Of a DNA stretch of 64,000 bases, positions 18,917 through 27,340 are shown one piece after another. Within the stretch, counting starts at the first letter, position 1; each line of letters starts with the position of its first letter. The stretch comes from Actinomycetota bacterium (GTDB taxonomy: Bacteria > Actinomycetota > Actinomycetes > Propionibacteriales > Propionibacteriaceae). The DNA lies in the NCBI GenBank assembly GCA_020161015.1, contig JAIUOT010000057.1, positions 1-64,000 of the forward strand, read 5' to 3'. The notes under the pieces were generated by a model, which had not been told where the DNA came from, did no database searches, and saw only the letters and a list, made by a program, of their open reading frames with translations. The translations under genes were made by a program, and so were the position numbers.

Positions 18917-20017
18917 TCAGGGCGTCGCGGCCCGCCGCGTGAGCTCGTCGAGGTACCACGTGCGCACCTGGTCCCGCTCGGCCTTGGTCGCCGCGTCCGT
19001 GCGGGCGAAGCGGTCGACCAGCTCGACCGCGTCGTCGTGGCCGAGGTGCGCGAACACCTGGCCGACGGCCACCGCTGCGAGGGCGTAGTCGGTGGTCGAG
19101 TCGATGGCGTCGGGGAGGTCGTAGGGGACACCGCTCGCGGCGAGGTGGGACCGGACGAGCGCCCGGTTCTCGTCCGCCATCACCGGGTACGCCTCCTGGC
19201 TGACCCATTCCGCCAGACCCTCGACCGCCCAGTGCTCCCCCGCGCTGCTGCACGGTGACTCCACCGCCGCGTGCACGGACTCGTGCAGCAGGACGGGTTC
19301 GAGCCACTCGTCGGTGAGCTGCGGACTGAGGGTGATCCGCGGCGTCCCCATGCCGCAGGCCGCGACGCCGCCGGTCTCTGCGGCGTTCAGCCCGGTCACG
19401 ACGACGAAGTCCGCCGACGTGCGCGGCCGCTCGACCACGATGCCGCCGTCCCACTCGATCCCCTCGGGGACCACGTCTGCGCGTGCGACCAGCGCTGCGG
19501 CCGCGTCCAGTTGCTGCCCCAGCCGCGCCCGCTCGTCGGCCGTGAGGCCGGAGCTGAGCAGGGTGCCGTGGCTGGCCGCGGTGACGTCCAGCATCTCCAG
19601 CGTCCACAGCGGCACCTGCGGCGAGGTACGCAGGCCGGTGATCACCGGGCGGCCCGCCTGCGTCCCGAGGGCGACGTAGAGGACGTTGCTCGCCTCCTCG
19701 TCGTCGCCCGGGAGCTTCCAGGAGACCTCGAGCATCGAGCCGCCGGGCGGGACCTCCACCGACGCGCCGGCCGACGTCATCACGCGGTACCAGCGGGCGC
19801 CGAGGCGGTACCCGTCGGGATTGGCGAAGTTCGCCATGAACGCACCCGGATCCTTGTTCCGCGCGGCGAGGTTGAGCCGGGAGGCGAGGGTCTGCTCCGG
19901 GTGCGGATCGGTGGTGGTGGGCTCCAGGGGTGCGACGCAGCCGCCCACGAGCAGCAGTGCCGTCGCCAGCCAGGGCCCGGGGCGCCTCAGCCGACGATGC
20001 GACGCGCGCCGGCCCAC
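18917..20017 (-). CDS. lipoprotein with metallopeptidase-like HExxH-type motif
   Basis: About 366 residues from the GTG at 20017, giving a signal peptide rich in Arg (MGRRASHRRLRRPGPWLATA) with lipobox VGGC. The mature protein has an NTF2-like first half (RLNLAARNKDPGAFMANFANPD) and a second half with LLHESVHAAVE followed by EGLAEWVSQEAYP, the HExxH-plus-distal-E pattern of gluzincin zinc peptidases. The conserved first Glu is present (HESVH). Peptidase activity is inference. Overlaps the NlpC/P60 stop by 31 bases; a CTG at 19990, in a 4-base CTGA overlap, is an alternative start but would shorten the n-region. Probably co-expressed with the NlpC/P60 hydrolase. Confidence 0.75.
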   Translation of the reverse strand: MGRRASHRRLRRPGPWLATALLLVGGCVAPLEPTTTDPHPEQTLASRLNLAARNKDPGAFMANFANPDGYRLGARWYRVMTSAGASVEVPPGGSMLEVSWKLPGDDEEASNVLYVALGTQAGRPVITGLRTSPQVPLWTLEMLDVTAASHGTLLSSGLTADERARLGQQLDAAAALVARADVVPEGIEWDGGIVVERPRTSADFVVVTGLNAAETGGVAACGMGTPRITLSPQLTDEWLEPVLLHESVHAAVESPCSSAGEHWAVEGLAEWVSQEAYPVMADENRALVRSHLAASGVPYDLPDAIDSTTDYALAAVAVGQVFAHLGHDDAVELVDRFARTDAATKAERDQVRTWYLDELTRRAATP

Positions 20018-21045
20018 GGTGCCGGGTAGGAATTCAGCGTCTGGATCACCAGGTCGGCCCGGGTGTTCCGCGCGTGCACGATCTTGCCGTTGCCGATGTA
20101 CATCCCCACGTGGTGCACCGGGTGGTACCAGAAGATCAGGTCGCCGGGCTTCAGTTCGCTGCGCGACACCGGACGCCCGAGGCGCGACTGCGCGGACGAG
20201 GAGTGCGGCAGCGAGATCCCGACCGAGCGGTAGGCGGCGAGCATCAGGCCCGAGCAGTCGAACTGGGTGGGGCCGGACCGCGACCACACGTACTGGCCGA
20301 TCTTCACCTTCGACACCGCGTACCGGATCGCTCCGAGGGCCTTGGCGTTCGCGGTCACGCCGTCGAGGTCGTTCAGGCTCCACGAGGTGGTGCCTCCCTC
20401 GGCCGCGTCCAGCTCCGCGCGCTGCTGGGCGGTCAGCTGGAGGACGAGGGCCTGCGCCTGGTCGACCTTGTCCTGCAGGTCCTTCTTCAGCGCGGCGAGC
20501 TTCTGCTCCTGCTCGCCCAGCGCCGCCGACTCGGCCGCCTCGGTGCGACGCATGTCGGCCAGGTTCGCCTGCTCGGCCTCGTGCTCGGCGAGCGTGGCGT
20601 TCATGTCCTGGTCGACCTTGTCCGCCGTGGACAGCCGGTCGAGCATCGTCTCTGGGTCGCCGCTGGTGAACACCTGGACGGTCGGGTCGAGGTCACGGTT
20701 GCGGAACTGGATCAGGGCGATGGCCCGCACCTGCTCCGCCAGCGCGTCGACCTTCGCCTGCTGGGTGGCGATGTCGGCCTGGAGCACGGCCAGCCGGTCC
20801 TTGCTCTCGGCGAGGGCCTGCGCCGCGGCGTCGTAGTCCTCACCGACCGCGCTGGCCTGCTCCTCGAGCGCGAGCACCTGCGCCTTCGCGTCCTTCAGCT
20901 TGGTCTCGGTCGCGCTCGGTGCGGACGGGGACGGGGACGGGCTCGGAGGAGTGGCCTGGGACGGGTCAACGGCCTGCGCGCCGAACAACACCAGCGTGGC
21001 GACCGCCACGGCGACCGCGGTGCGCGTGCTTCGCCGAGCCCCCAC
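19987..21045 (-). CDS. secreted NlpC/P60 peptidoglycan endopeptidase with coiled coil
   Basis: 352 residues. Signal peptide (MGARRSTRTAVAVAVATLVLFGAQA), a Pro/Ser linker, a long coiled coil (about 45-205; ETKLKDAKAQVLALEEQAS..., DLQDKVDQAQALVLQLTAQQ), then the NlpC/P60 domain. Catalytic Cys264 is in QFDCSGLMLAAYRS, with His in VHHVGMYIGNGKIVHA. This is the RipA/Rv2190c type that cleaves the D-Glu-DAP bond during cell separation; the coiled coil is usually autoinhibitory or binds FtsEX-like partners. GTG start with strong GGGAGGGG upstream. Same position and strand as Rv2190c. Confidence 0.94.
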   Translation of the reverse strand: MGARRSTRTAVAVAVATLVLFGAQAVDPSQATPPSPSPSPSAPSATETKLKDAKAQVLALEEQASAVGEDYDAAAQALAESKDRLAVLQADIATQQAKVDALAEQVRAIALIQFRNRDLDPTVQVFTSGDPETMLDRLSTADKVDQDMNATLAEHEAEQANLADMRRTEAAESAALGEQEQKLAALKKDLQDKVDQAQALVLQLTAQQRAELDAAEGGTTSWSLNDLDGVTANAKALGAIRYAVSKVKIGQYVWSRSGPTQFDCSGLMLAAYRSVGISLPHSSSAQSRLGRPVSRSELKPGDLIFWYHPVHHVGMYIGNGKIVHARNTRADLVIQTLNSYPAPWAGARRIVG

Positions 21046-21078
21046 TGCATCCCCTCCCGCTGAAACAAAACTGAGAAA

Positions 21079-21107
21079 ATCCTAAGGGAGGGCGGTGCCG
21101 AAGGCAA
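21079..21107 (-). promoter_or_regulatory. promoter of the NlpC/P60 gene
   Basis: TTGCCT (21107-21102), 17-base spacer, TAGGAT (21084-21079) on the minus strand, in an AT-rich patch, followed by a leader of about 27 bases with GGGAGGGG. The TAG stop of the upstream small gene is the first three bases of the -10. Confidence 0.5.
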
Positions 21108-21324
21108 CTCCGTCCGTTCGGGAGGGCGACTCGGACCGGACAAGGCGCAACGGCGGGAGGAGCCCCGACGCCGCCATGGCACTCAAGGCCGCCTGCTCCT
21201 CGTCGTCCAGCACCAGGGCGTCGGGGAGCGGACCGAGCAGTACCGACACCACGCAGTCGGCACAGGCCGGGCCCCTCGCCCGGCAGGTGCCGCAGTCGAC
21301 ATGCAGTACGTCCATGCCCACCAT
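21082..21324 (-). CDS. small Cys-rich conserved protein
   Basis: 80 residues with an N-terminal cluster VDCGTCRARGPACADCVV (four Cys, zinc- or Fe-S-ribbon-like) and a C-terminal part LVLDDEEQAALSAMAASGLLPPLRLV. I recognise it as a small protein that sits beside NlpC/P60 genes in actinobacteria, function unknown. ATG 21324 has GAGGGGG 8 bases upstream; ATG 21315 (MDVLHVDC) is an equally plausible start. The stop codon is embedded in the -10 of the NlpC/P60 gene. Confidence 0.7.
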   Translation of the reverse strand: MVGMDVLHVDCGTCRARGPACADCVVSVLLGPLPDALVLDDEEQAALSAMAASGLLPPLRLVRSESPSRTDGVAFGTALP

Positions 21325-21361
21325 CGTGACGGCCCCCTCTGACACTCCCCACGGGTGCACC

Positions 21362-21367
21362 TAGGCT
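21362..21367 (+). promoter_or_regulatory. leaderless -10 of the 21374 lipoprotein
   Basis: TAGGCT, 6 bases before the ATG at 21374; no Shine-Dalgarno. Confidence 0.55.
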
Positions 21368-21373
21368 GCCCCC

Positions 21374-22561
21374 ATGGGTGCCCGGATCGTCGCCGCGGCC
21401 ATCGCCGCGCTGCTGCTGGCCGCCTGCACGACGCCGTCGCCCCCGCCGGCGCCCACCCCGGCCGCCGCGTCCCCCTCGCCGGCCGCACCCTCCCCGTCCG
21501 TGCCGCCGGCCACCTGGCAACAGGTCGCCCTGCCCGCAGGGCTCCGCCCCTCTGCCCTCGCCGCGGCGGGCGAGGACCTCCTTGTGGGCGGGCGGACGGA
21601 TGCCCCGGCCCCGATGCTGGTGCGGCTGCACGACGGCTCGCCGGCCGCCCGGTTCCGGCTGGCGCCGGCCGACCCGAACGCCGAGGCCGCCGACCTCGTC
21701 CGCCTCACCGTGGCCGGCGACGACGTCCACGCGATCGGCTCGATGATCGCCGGCGCCCACTCCAACCCGCGCCTGACGGTGTGGGACGGCTCGCTGTCCA
21801 CCTCCCGGCTGGCCAGCAGGCCCCAGGAGTTCTTCACCTTCGGCGGCCACGACGCCGGCCCGCTGCTCGGCACGGTGGTGGTCGACGGACGGCCGGTGAT
21901 CGCCGGGAGCCGCGTCGGCGGCCGCGGCCCGTACGGGCTGCTGTGGACACGCAGGGGCCACACGTGGACCTCGCAGGAGCCGCCGTCCGGCCTGGCGTCC
22001 ACGCCGGACCGGGAGTTCGGGTTCAGCGCGGTGGCCGCGTCCGGCGACCGCGTGGTCATCACCGGGGACGAGCTGGGCCTCGCCGGGGGGCTCACCCAGC
22101 TGCCCGTTGCCTTCGTCGGCGGCGTCGCCGGCCCGTGGCAGCACCTGCCCCTCCCGGTGCCGGCCGACCCCCCGCCCGTGCCCGGCCAGCTGACGCGGGC
22201 GACGTCGGTCGCCTGCACCGCCGCCGGCACGACCTGCTGGGTGGCCGGCTGGGCGCGCGGGCACGCCCTCGCGTGGCCGCTCACCGTCCCGGCCGCGGGC
22301 GAGGCGACGGCCGCGACGCCCGCTGTGCTCCCCGGGGATCCCCCCGGCGGGAACGACCCCACGGCCCTGGTGACGCTCGCCGGCGGGCGTCCGGTCGTGA
22401 CCACCAACGCGAACGTGCCCACGACCGCGGTGCAGTGCGCGACCGGCTGGCTCGCGCTGCCCGGTCCGCAGGGCCGCACAACCGCCCTGGCCGCGGCCGG
22501 TGGTTCGGCCTACGCCGTGTCCGACGGCGTCCTGTGGCGGCTCGACCTGCCTTCCTGCTGA
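21374..22561 (+). CDS. lipoprotein, probable beta-propeller-like
   Basis: 395 residues. Lipoprotein signal MGARIVAAAIAALLLAAC with Cys18, a Pro/Ala/Ser linker to about residue 48, then repeated Gly-rich beta segments (LAAAGEDLLVGG, LVRLTVAGDDVHAIGS, FSAVAASGDRVVITG, TTALAAAGGSAYAVSDGVLWRLD). The repeated hydrophobic-GD/GG-V-x-x-G pattern suggests a beta-propeller of sorbitol-dehydrogenase or Kelch type; I cannot assign a family. Three Cys in the mature part may pair. Stands alone, transcribed toward the exonuclease gene. Confidence 0.7.
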   Translation: MGARIVAAAIAALLLAACTTPSPPPAPTPAAASPSPAAPSPSVPPATWQQVALPAGLRPSALAAAGEDLLVGGRTDAPAPMLVRLHDGSPAARFRLAPADPNAEAADLVRLTVAGDDVHAIGSMIAGAHSNPRLTVWDGSLSTSRLASRPQEFFTFGGHDAGPLLGTVVVDGRPVIAGSRVGGRGPYGLLWTRRGHTWTSQEPPSGLASTPDREFGFSAVAASGDRVVITGDELGLAGGLTQLPVAFVGGVAGPWQHLPLPVPADPPPVPGQLTRATSVACTAAGTTCWVAGWARGHALAWPLTVPAAGEATAATPAVLPGDPPGGNDPTALVTLAGGRPVVTTNANVPTTAVQCATGWLALPGPQGRTTALAAAGGSAYAVSDGVLWRLDLPSC

Positions 22562-22608
22562 GCGCGACACGCCGCACGCTCGGTGCCGCCGGTGTCAGAG
22601 GGCCGGTC

Positions 22609-22614
22609 TAGCGT
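22609..22614 (+). promoter_or_regulatory. leaderless -10 of the DEDD/GIY-YIG gene
   Basis: TAGCGT, 7 bases before the GTG at 22622. It supports this start over the longer in-frame one at 22583. Confidence 0.5.
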
Positions 22615-22621
22615 CCGTCCC

Positions 22622-24328
22622 GTGACCAGTACCGCCATGGCGCAGCCGAGCTTCGACGACCTCGGCCGTCCGCTGTCGCAGGTCACGTTCTGCGTCGTCG
22701 ACCTGGAGACGACCGGCAGCACCGGGGAGGACACCATCACCGAGTTCGGCGCGGTGAAGGTGTGCGGCGGGGAGGTGCTCGGGGAGTTCCAGACGCTGGT
22801 CAACCCCAACACCCACATCCCGGCGCTGGTGGCCGTGCTCACCGGGATCACCGACGTCATGGTCGCGGGGGCGCCGAAGCTGGCCGAGGTGCTGCCCAGC
22901 TTCCTCGAGTTCGCGTCCGGCTGCGTGCTGGTTGCCCACAACGCCGCCTTCGACGTCGGCTTCCTCAAGCGCGCCTGCGCCGCCCACGGCTACCCGTGGC
23001 CGGGCCCGGAGGTGCTCGACACCGTCGCGCTCGCCCGGCAGGTGCTGCTGCGCGACGAGGTCCCCAATGTGAAGCTGGCCACCCTGGCCGCGCACTTCCG
23101 CGCGTCCACCACGCCCAACCACCGGGCGCTGGCCGACGCCCGCGCCACCGTCGACGTGCTGCACGGCCTGCTCGAGCGTGTCGGCAACCTCGGCTGCCAC
23201 ACCATCGAGGACCTGCTGGAGTTCACCCGACGGGTCTCCCCGGAGCGCCGCGCCAAGCGCACGCTGGCCCACGGTGTGCCTTCCTCGCCGGGGATCTACC
23301 AGTTCGTCGCCGACCTCGCCGGGCCGGACGGGCGTCCGCGCCGGCAGGTGCTCTACGTGGGCAAGAGCCGCAACCTGCGCCGCCGGGTGGCGAGCTACTT
23401 CACCGCGGCGGAGACCCGTCCGCGGATCGACGAGATGGTGCGGATCGCCACCGGCGTCGAGACCACGGTCTGCCGGACGCCGCTGGAGGCCGACGTCCTG
23501 GAGCTCCGGCTCATCGCCGCCCACTCCCCCCGCTACAACCGGCGCTCGAAGTTCCCCGAGCGCCAGGTCTGGCTGAAGCTCACCCGCGAGCCGTACCCGC
23601 GCCTGTCCATCGTGAAGGCGATCGCCGACGACGCCGCGCTCTACTTCGGCCCGTTCCGCCGCCGTGCCGCGGCCGAGCAGGCGATGCTCGCGCTCTACGA
23701 CGCGTTCCCGATCCGGCAGTGCACCGCGCGGCTGTCGCCGCGACGCGCGACCAGCCCCTGCGCCCTGGCGGGGATGGGGAGGTGCTGCGCCCCGTGCGAG
23801 CTGGCGGTCACTCCCGCCGAGTACGCGGAACTCACCGACCGCGTGCGCACCTGCCTGACCACCGACGTCGGTCCGCTGGTGCGTCAGGTGGAGCCGCGGC
23901 TGCGCCAGCTCGTGCGGGCCGAGCGCTTCGAGGACGCCGCCGTGCTCACCGACCGCGTGGAAGGGCTCAGCCGGGCAGCCCTGCGCCACCACCGGCTCGC
24001 CAGCCTCGCCGGCTGCCCCCAGATCGTCGCCGCCTACCGCAGCGAGCGCGGCTGGGAGATCCACGTGATCCGGCACGGACGGCTCGCCGCGGCCGCGCTG
24101 GCACGTCCCGGCGAGGTGCCCCAGCAGGTGGCGAGGGACGCCGTGACCGTCGCGGAGTGGGTGGCGCCGCCGGTGGGCCCGGCCCCCGCGGCGATCGTGG
24201 AGGAGACCGAGCGCATCGCCGACTGGCTGGAGCGGCCGGGCGTCCGCATCATCGAGATCGAGGGCGAGTGGAGCTGGCCGCTGCGGATCGGCCCGGCGGC
24301 GTCGGTGCGGATTAGGATCAGCGCATGA
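22622..24328 (+). CDS. DEDDh exonuclease fused to UvrC/Cho-like GIY-YIG nuclease
   Basis: 568 residues. The N-terminal DnaQ-like 3'-5' exonuclease has VVDLETTG (about 25), HNAAFDVGFL (about 105) and NHRALADARATVDV (about 166), so all DEDDh residues are present. The GIY-YIG nuclease starts near 224 (GIYQFVADL, VLYVGKSRNLRRRV) and continues into UvrC-like segments (EADVLELRLIAAHSPRYNRRSKFP). A Cys cluster (SPCALAGMGRCCAPCELAV) follows, then a UVR-like helix (RAERFEDAAVLTDRV). Rv2191 is the positional homologue. It presumably acts in DNA repair, coupling incision and resection; this is inference from domains. Overlaps the next gene by 4 bases. Confidence 0.9.
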   Translation: MTSTAMAQPSFDDLGRPLSQVTFCVVDLETTGSTGEDTITEFGAVKVCGGEVLGEFQTLVNPNTHIPALVAVLTGITDVMVAGAPKLAEVLPSFLEFASGCVLVAHNAAFDVGFLKRACAAHGYPWPGPEVLDTVALARQVLLRDEVPNVKLATLAAHFRASTTPNHRALADARATVDVLHGLLERVGNLGCHTIEDLLEFTRRVSPERRAKRTLAHGVPSSPGIYQFVADLAGPDGRPRRQVLYVGKSRNLRRRVASYFTAAETRPRIDEMVRIATGVETTVCRTPLEADVLELRLIAAHSPRYNRRSKFPERQVWLKLTREPYPRLSIVKAIADDAALYFGPFRRRAAAEQAMLALYDAFPIRQCTARLSPRRATSPCALAGMGRCCAPCELAVTPAEYAELTDRVRTCLTTDVGPLVRQVEPRLRQLVRAERFEDAAVLTDRVEGLSRAALRHHRLASLAGCPQIVAAYRSERGWEIHVIRHGRLAAAALARPGEVPQQVARDAVTVAEWVAPPVGPAPAAIVEETERIADWLERPGVRIIEIEGEWSWPLRIGPAASVRIRISA

Positions 24329-24603
24329 TCACCGCGATTGTGTTCGTCAAGGCCGATGTCGCCCGCATCCCCGAGGTCGCCAAGCAGATCGCCGACCTCG
24401 ACGGCGTGTCCGAGGTCTACTCGGTGACCGGCACGATCGACCTGATCGCGATGGTCCGCGTCCACACCATCGACCAGGTGGCCACCACCGTGGCCGACCA
24501 GGTCAACAAGGTGCCCGGGGTGGAGGGCACGGAGACGCACATCGCGTTCCGCGCCTACTCCACCCACGACCTCGAGGCGGCCTTCGCGATCGGGGCCGAC
24601 TAG
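24325..24603 (+). CDS. Lrp/AsnC-type ligand-binding (RAM) domain protein
   Basis: 92 residues, a stand-alone RAM domain (IVFVKADVARIPEVAKQIADLDGVSEVYSVTGTIDLIAMVRV, ...GVEGTETHIAFRAYS) without the HTH of full Lrp regulators. It probably senses small ligands as an oligomer or modulates a partner. ATG overlaps the nuclease stop (ATGA), yet TAGGAT lies 6 bases before it, inside the upstream gene, so it may have its own leaderless promoter as well. Convergent with the cyclophilin gene. Confidence 0.88.
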   Translation: MITAIVFVKADVARIPEVAKQIADLDGVSEVYSVTGTIDLIAMVRVHTIDQVATTVADQVNKVPGVEGTETHIAFRAYSTHDLEAAFAIGAD

Positions 24604-24640
24604 GTCAGGGAGCCGGTCCCCCGCCGGGGCCGGAGCGTCC

Positions 24641-25168
24641 TCAGTCCTGCGTGACCTCGACCGACTCGAGGACCACCGGCTCGACCGGCCGGTCCATCCG
24701 ACCGGTCCGCACCGCGGCGATCTTGTCGACGACCGCGCGCGACGCCTCGTCCGCGACCTCGCCGAAGATGGTGTGCTTGCGGTTCAGGTGCGGCGTCGGG
24801 ACGACGGTGATGAAGAACTGCGAGCCGTTCGTGCCCCGGCCCATGCGGATGCCGGCGTTGGCCATGGCGAGCAGGTAGGGGCGGTTGAACACGAGGTCGG
24901 GGTGGATCTCGTCGTCGAAGTTGTAGCCCGGGCCGCCGGTACCGGTGCCGAGCGGGCAGCCGCCCTGGATCATGAAGCCGTCGATGACGCGGTGGAACGT
25001 GAGCCCGTCGTAGAAGTTGCCGGTGGTCGGCGCGCCGGTCTGCGGATCGGTGTACTCCTTGGTGCCGGTGGCGAGGCCGACGAAGTTCGCGACGGTCTTC
25101 GGTGCCTGGTCTGCGAACAGGGTCACCACGATGTCGCCGTGGTTGGTGTGCAGGGTTGCCTGGGCCAT
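24641..25168 (-). CDS. ppiA: peptidyl-prolyl cis-trans isomerase, cyclophilin type
   Basis: 175-residue single-domain cyclophilin without signal peptide, so cytosolic. Active-site elements: [15 protein letters not shown] (catalytic Arg), [30 protein letters not shown] 25168 with GAAAGGAAGG upstream. Monocistronic, divergent from the sunset-domain gene. Confidence 0.95.
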   Translation of the reverse strand: MAQATLHTNHGDIVVTLFADQAPKTVANFVGLATGTKEYTDPQTGAPTTGNFYDGLTFHRVIDGFMIQGGCPLGTGTGGPGYNFDDEIHPDLVFNRPYLLAMANAGIRMGRGTNGSQFFITVVPTPHLNRKHTIFGEVADEASRAVVDKIAAVRTGRMDRPVEPVVLESVEVTQD

Positions 25169-25235
25169 GTGGCCTTCCTTTCTTCTGCGGTCGCCCCATC
25201 CTGACAGATGCTGTGTTTCGCGGCGCCGCTACGGG

Positions 25236-25241
25236 TACGGT
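25236..25241 (+). promoter_or_regulatory. -10 hexamer of the sunset-domain gene
   Basis: TACGGT, about 29 bases before the GTG at 25270; the short leader carries GGGAGGC. Confidence 0.35.
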
Positions 25242-25269
25242 GGGTGCTAGCCGAGGATCGGGAGGCAGA

Positions 25270-26319
25270 GTGAAGACCAAGAAGTTGCTCAGGGTGGTCG
25301 AGGACGGCACGCAGACCGCGGTCGAGTACTTGTCGCCATACGTCGAGCAGGCCCTCCGCGAGGGCGGCGAGCTGGCCGACGAGACCTACCAGCGGATCCG
25401 TCCGGTGCTGAAGGACGCGCGCATCCGTGGGGCGAGGCTCGCCTCCGACACCTTCGAGCGGGTCCACCCCGTGATCGACGACGCCCTCGACCGGGTGTCC
25501 CCCGCGGTGGACGCCACCGTGAAGGCCGTCCGTCCCGCCGTGGACGACGTGCTCGGCCGCATCCCGCCGACCGTCGACTACGCGCGCGAGAAGGTGCAGG
25601 CCGACTACCTGCCGCGCGTCGCGGAACTCCTGCGTGACCTCGCCCGGCAGCCGCTGGCCAAGGAACTCAAGGTGGCAGTGGCGTCCGCGGCCCTGGCCAA
25701 GGAGCTGGAGAAGGCCTCCCGCCCGAAGAAGTCGGGCTGGAAGACCTTCGGCAAGATCCTGCTGGCCGGCGCGGTGCTCGGTGGGGTGGTCGCGGCGCTG
25801 CGCAAGCTGCTCGCCGACCCGTCCAGCGGCTGGGAGACCCACACCCCGAAGACCGCCTACGTCGCCGATCCCGTCGCCGACGTGGTCGATGACGTCACCG
25901 ACAAGGCCGCCGACCTGGCCGACGCCGCCAAGGACGTCGCCGGAGACGTCGCGGACGCGGCGAAGGAGGCGGCCGGTGCCGCTGGTGCCGCGGTGGAGGA
26001 CCTCGCCGACTCGGCCGCCGACGTCGTCGAGGACGTGAAGGACGCGGCCGCCGACGCGGGCGAGGACATCGAGGAGAAGCTCAGCAAGCTCGCCGACGAG
26101 GCCGAGGGGGGCGATGCCTCCCCTTTAGCCGGTAGCCCCTACGGTGACGGCTCGTACGTCGGTGACGAACCGCCGCAGGGGTACACCATCAAGGGCAACG
26201 ACCGCTCGATGAAGTACCACGTCCCCGGGAGCGCCGCCTACGAGCGGACGATCGCCGAGGTGTGGTTCGAGACCGAGGAGGCGGCGCAGGCCGCCGGCTT
26301 CGTCCGCGCCCAGCGGTGA
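25270..26319 (+). CDS. membrane-anchored helical-repeat protein with C-terminal sunset domain
   Basis: 349 residues. The N-terminal 150 residues are amphipathic helices with an apolipoprotein-like repeat ([37 protein letters not shown]). One membrane helix follows ([20 protein letters not shown], about 160-179), then a second Ala/Asp/Lys-rich helical region ([20 protein letters not shown]...) like LEA proteins. The C-terminal 60 residues match the sunset domain ([37 protein letters not shown]). The function of such domains is not established. GTG 25270 has GGGAGGC; upstream in-frame starts lie in the promoter region. Confidence 0.82.
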   Translation: MKTKKLLRVVEDGTQTAVEYLSPYVEQALREGGELADETYQRIRPVLKDARIRGARLASDTFERVHPVIDDALDRVSPAVDATVKAVRPAVDDVLGRIPPTVDYAREKVQADYLPRVAELLRDLARQPLAKELKVAVASAALAKELEKASRPKKSGWKTFGKILLAGAVLGGVVAALRKLLADPSSGWETHTPKTAYVADPVADVVDDVTDKAADLADAAKDVAGDVADAAKEAAGAAGAAVEDLADSAADVVEDVKDAAADAGEDIEEKLSKLADEAEGGDASPLAGSPYGDGSYVGDEPPQGYTIKGNDRSMKYHVPGSAAYERTIAEVWFETEEAAQAAGFVRAQR

Positions 26320-26360
26320 CCGGCTCCCGCCCAGCGGCGGGATGCTGAAAAGACACTGAG

Positions 26361-26395
26361 AATCCGGGGTCCCGACTCACACGGGGCCCCGGATT
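26361..26395. terminator. 14-bp near-perfect hairpin, probable terminator
   Basis: Arms AATCCGGGGTCCCG (26361-26374) and CGGGGCCCCGGATT (26382-26395) pair over 14 positions with one G-U, around a 7-base loop. It lies 41 bases after the sunset-domain stop and 16 bases before the next gene. No U-tract, as is common for actinobacterial terminators. Confidence 0.6.
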
Positions 26396-26410
26396 CCGAC
26401 CTTCCCGGGT

Positions 26411-26659
26411 GTGCAGGAAACCAATCACCACTGGGTGCAGGCCGCGCCGTTCCGCGCCCTTGTCCTCTGGCTCGTCGAGCTCACCGGGCTGCCGTGGGCC
26501 GTCCTCGCCGAGCAGGCCGAGGTGCCGCCGGCCGTCGTGCACCGGCTGCTCCACGGACGGGGCGGACGCCGTCCCGCCCGCATCCCGCGCGACTGCGCCG
26601 CCCGCCTGCTGGCCCTCGACGGGCACGCGCTCACCCATCTCGCCCGGCAACGCCGGTAG
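26411..26659 (+). CDS. small HTH-like protein
   Basis: 82 residues. The central part (WAVLAEQAEVPPAVVHRLLHGRGGRRPARIPRDCAARLLAL) has the spacing of a Cro/xre-like helix-turn-helix: a short helix, a turn at VPPAV, a recognition helix VHRLLHG and a following helix. The start is GTG at 26411, right after the terminator hairpin, with no obvious Shine-Dalgarno. It ends 9 bases before the prepilin peptidase. I recognise the shape but not a named family; it could be a local DNA-binding regulator. Confidence 0.6.
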   Translation: MQETNHHWVQAAPFRALVLWLVELTGLPWAVLAEQAEVPPAVVHRLLHGRGGRRPARIPRDCAARLLALDGHALTHLARQRR

Positions 26660-26662
26660 TCT
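26657..26662 (+). promoter_or_regulatory. leaderless -10 of the prepilin peptidase
   Basis: TAGTCT, 6 bases before the GTG at 26669; its TAG is also the stop codon of the small HTH-like gene. Confidence 0.5.
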
Positions 26663-26668
26663 GCGCCC

Positions 26669-27340
26669 GTGCCCACCCCGGTGACCGTGCTGGTCGCGGT
26701 CCTGCTGTCCGCCGCCGTCGCCCTGGCGACGCCGGCCCTGCTGCGCCGCCAGCCGCTGCCCACGGACGCCGACGACCTGCCTCCGTTCGCCGACCTGGCC
26801 ACCCCCCGGTTCCGGCTGGCCGTCCTTGTCGTCTCCGCGCTGGCGACCACGCTCGCGCTGCTGCTCACCGCACCCGAACACTGGGCGGTCTGGGCGCCGT
26901 TCACCAGCCTTGGCGCCCTGCTCGTGCTGGTCGACCTCCGCACAACCTACCTGCCGCTGCGCCTGAACTACCTTGTCCTCGCGCTCGCCCTCGCCGGCGC
27001 CGGCGTGGCGGCCGCCCTCACGCGCACCTGGCAGCCGCTGGTGGGCGCGGCGGTGACGGGCGCTGTCGCGACGGGCGTCCTGTGGCTGGTGTGGCGGGCC
27101 AGCGGCGGCCGGCTCGGGTTCGGCGACGTCCGGCTGGCCGGGCTCATCGGCGTCGTGACGGGCACGCAGGGCCTGCCACTGCCGGTGTGGGCCTTCGTGC
27201 TGGGGAGCGCCACCGGGGCGGTGTGGGGCGTGGTGTCCTGGCTGCGGCGCGGTGGCGACGGCGCGTTCCCCTACGGGCCCGCCCTGTGGCTCGGCCCGCT
27301 CCTGGCGCTGCTGGTCAGGCGGGTCTTGCTGCCCGGGTGA
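26669..27340 (+). CDS. A24-family prepilin peptidase-like membrane protein
   Basis: 223 residues, about six membrane helices. The aspartyl peptidase residues are visible: Asp in LVDLRTTYLPLRLNY and Asp in GFGDVRLAGLIG, plus the FPYGPALWLGPLLAL end. The N-terminal cytosolic methylase domain of full PilD is missing, as in many actinobacterial TadV-type enzymes. No pilin or Tad genes are nearby, so its substrate is elsewhere in the genome. Its last 26 bases overlap the convergent trpD. Confidence 0.85.
   Translation: MPTPVTVLVAVLLSAAVALATPALLRRQPLPTDADDLPPFADLATPRFRLAVLVVSALATTLALLLTAPEHWAVWAPFTSLGALLVLVDLRTTYLPLRLNYLVLALALAGAGVAAALTRTWQPLVGAAVTGAVATGVLWLVWRASGGRLGFGDVRLAGLIGVVTGTQGLPLPVWAFVLGSATGAVWGVVSWLRRGGDGAFPYGPALWLGPLLALLVRRVLLPG

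Noticed and set aside
21046..21081. ydaO-type c-di-AMP riboswitch before the NlpC/P60 gene
   Set aside because: Such riboswitches precede many actinobacterial cell-wall hydrolase genes, but only 36 bases separate the genes and an ordinary promoter explains the region.
26361..26395. Regulatory operator rather than terminator
   Set aside because: Position between a stop and the next gene and a 14-bp RNA-type hairpin with a 7-base loop fit termination better; operator function cannot be excluded.
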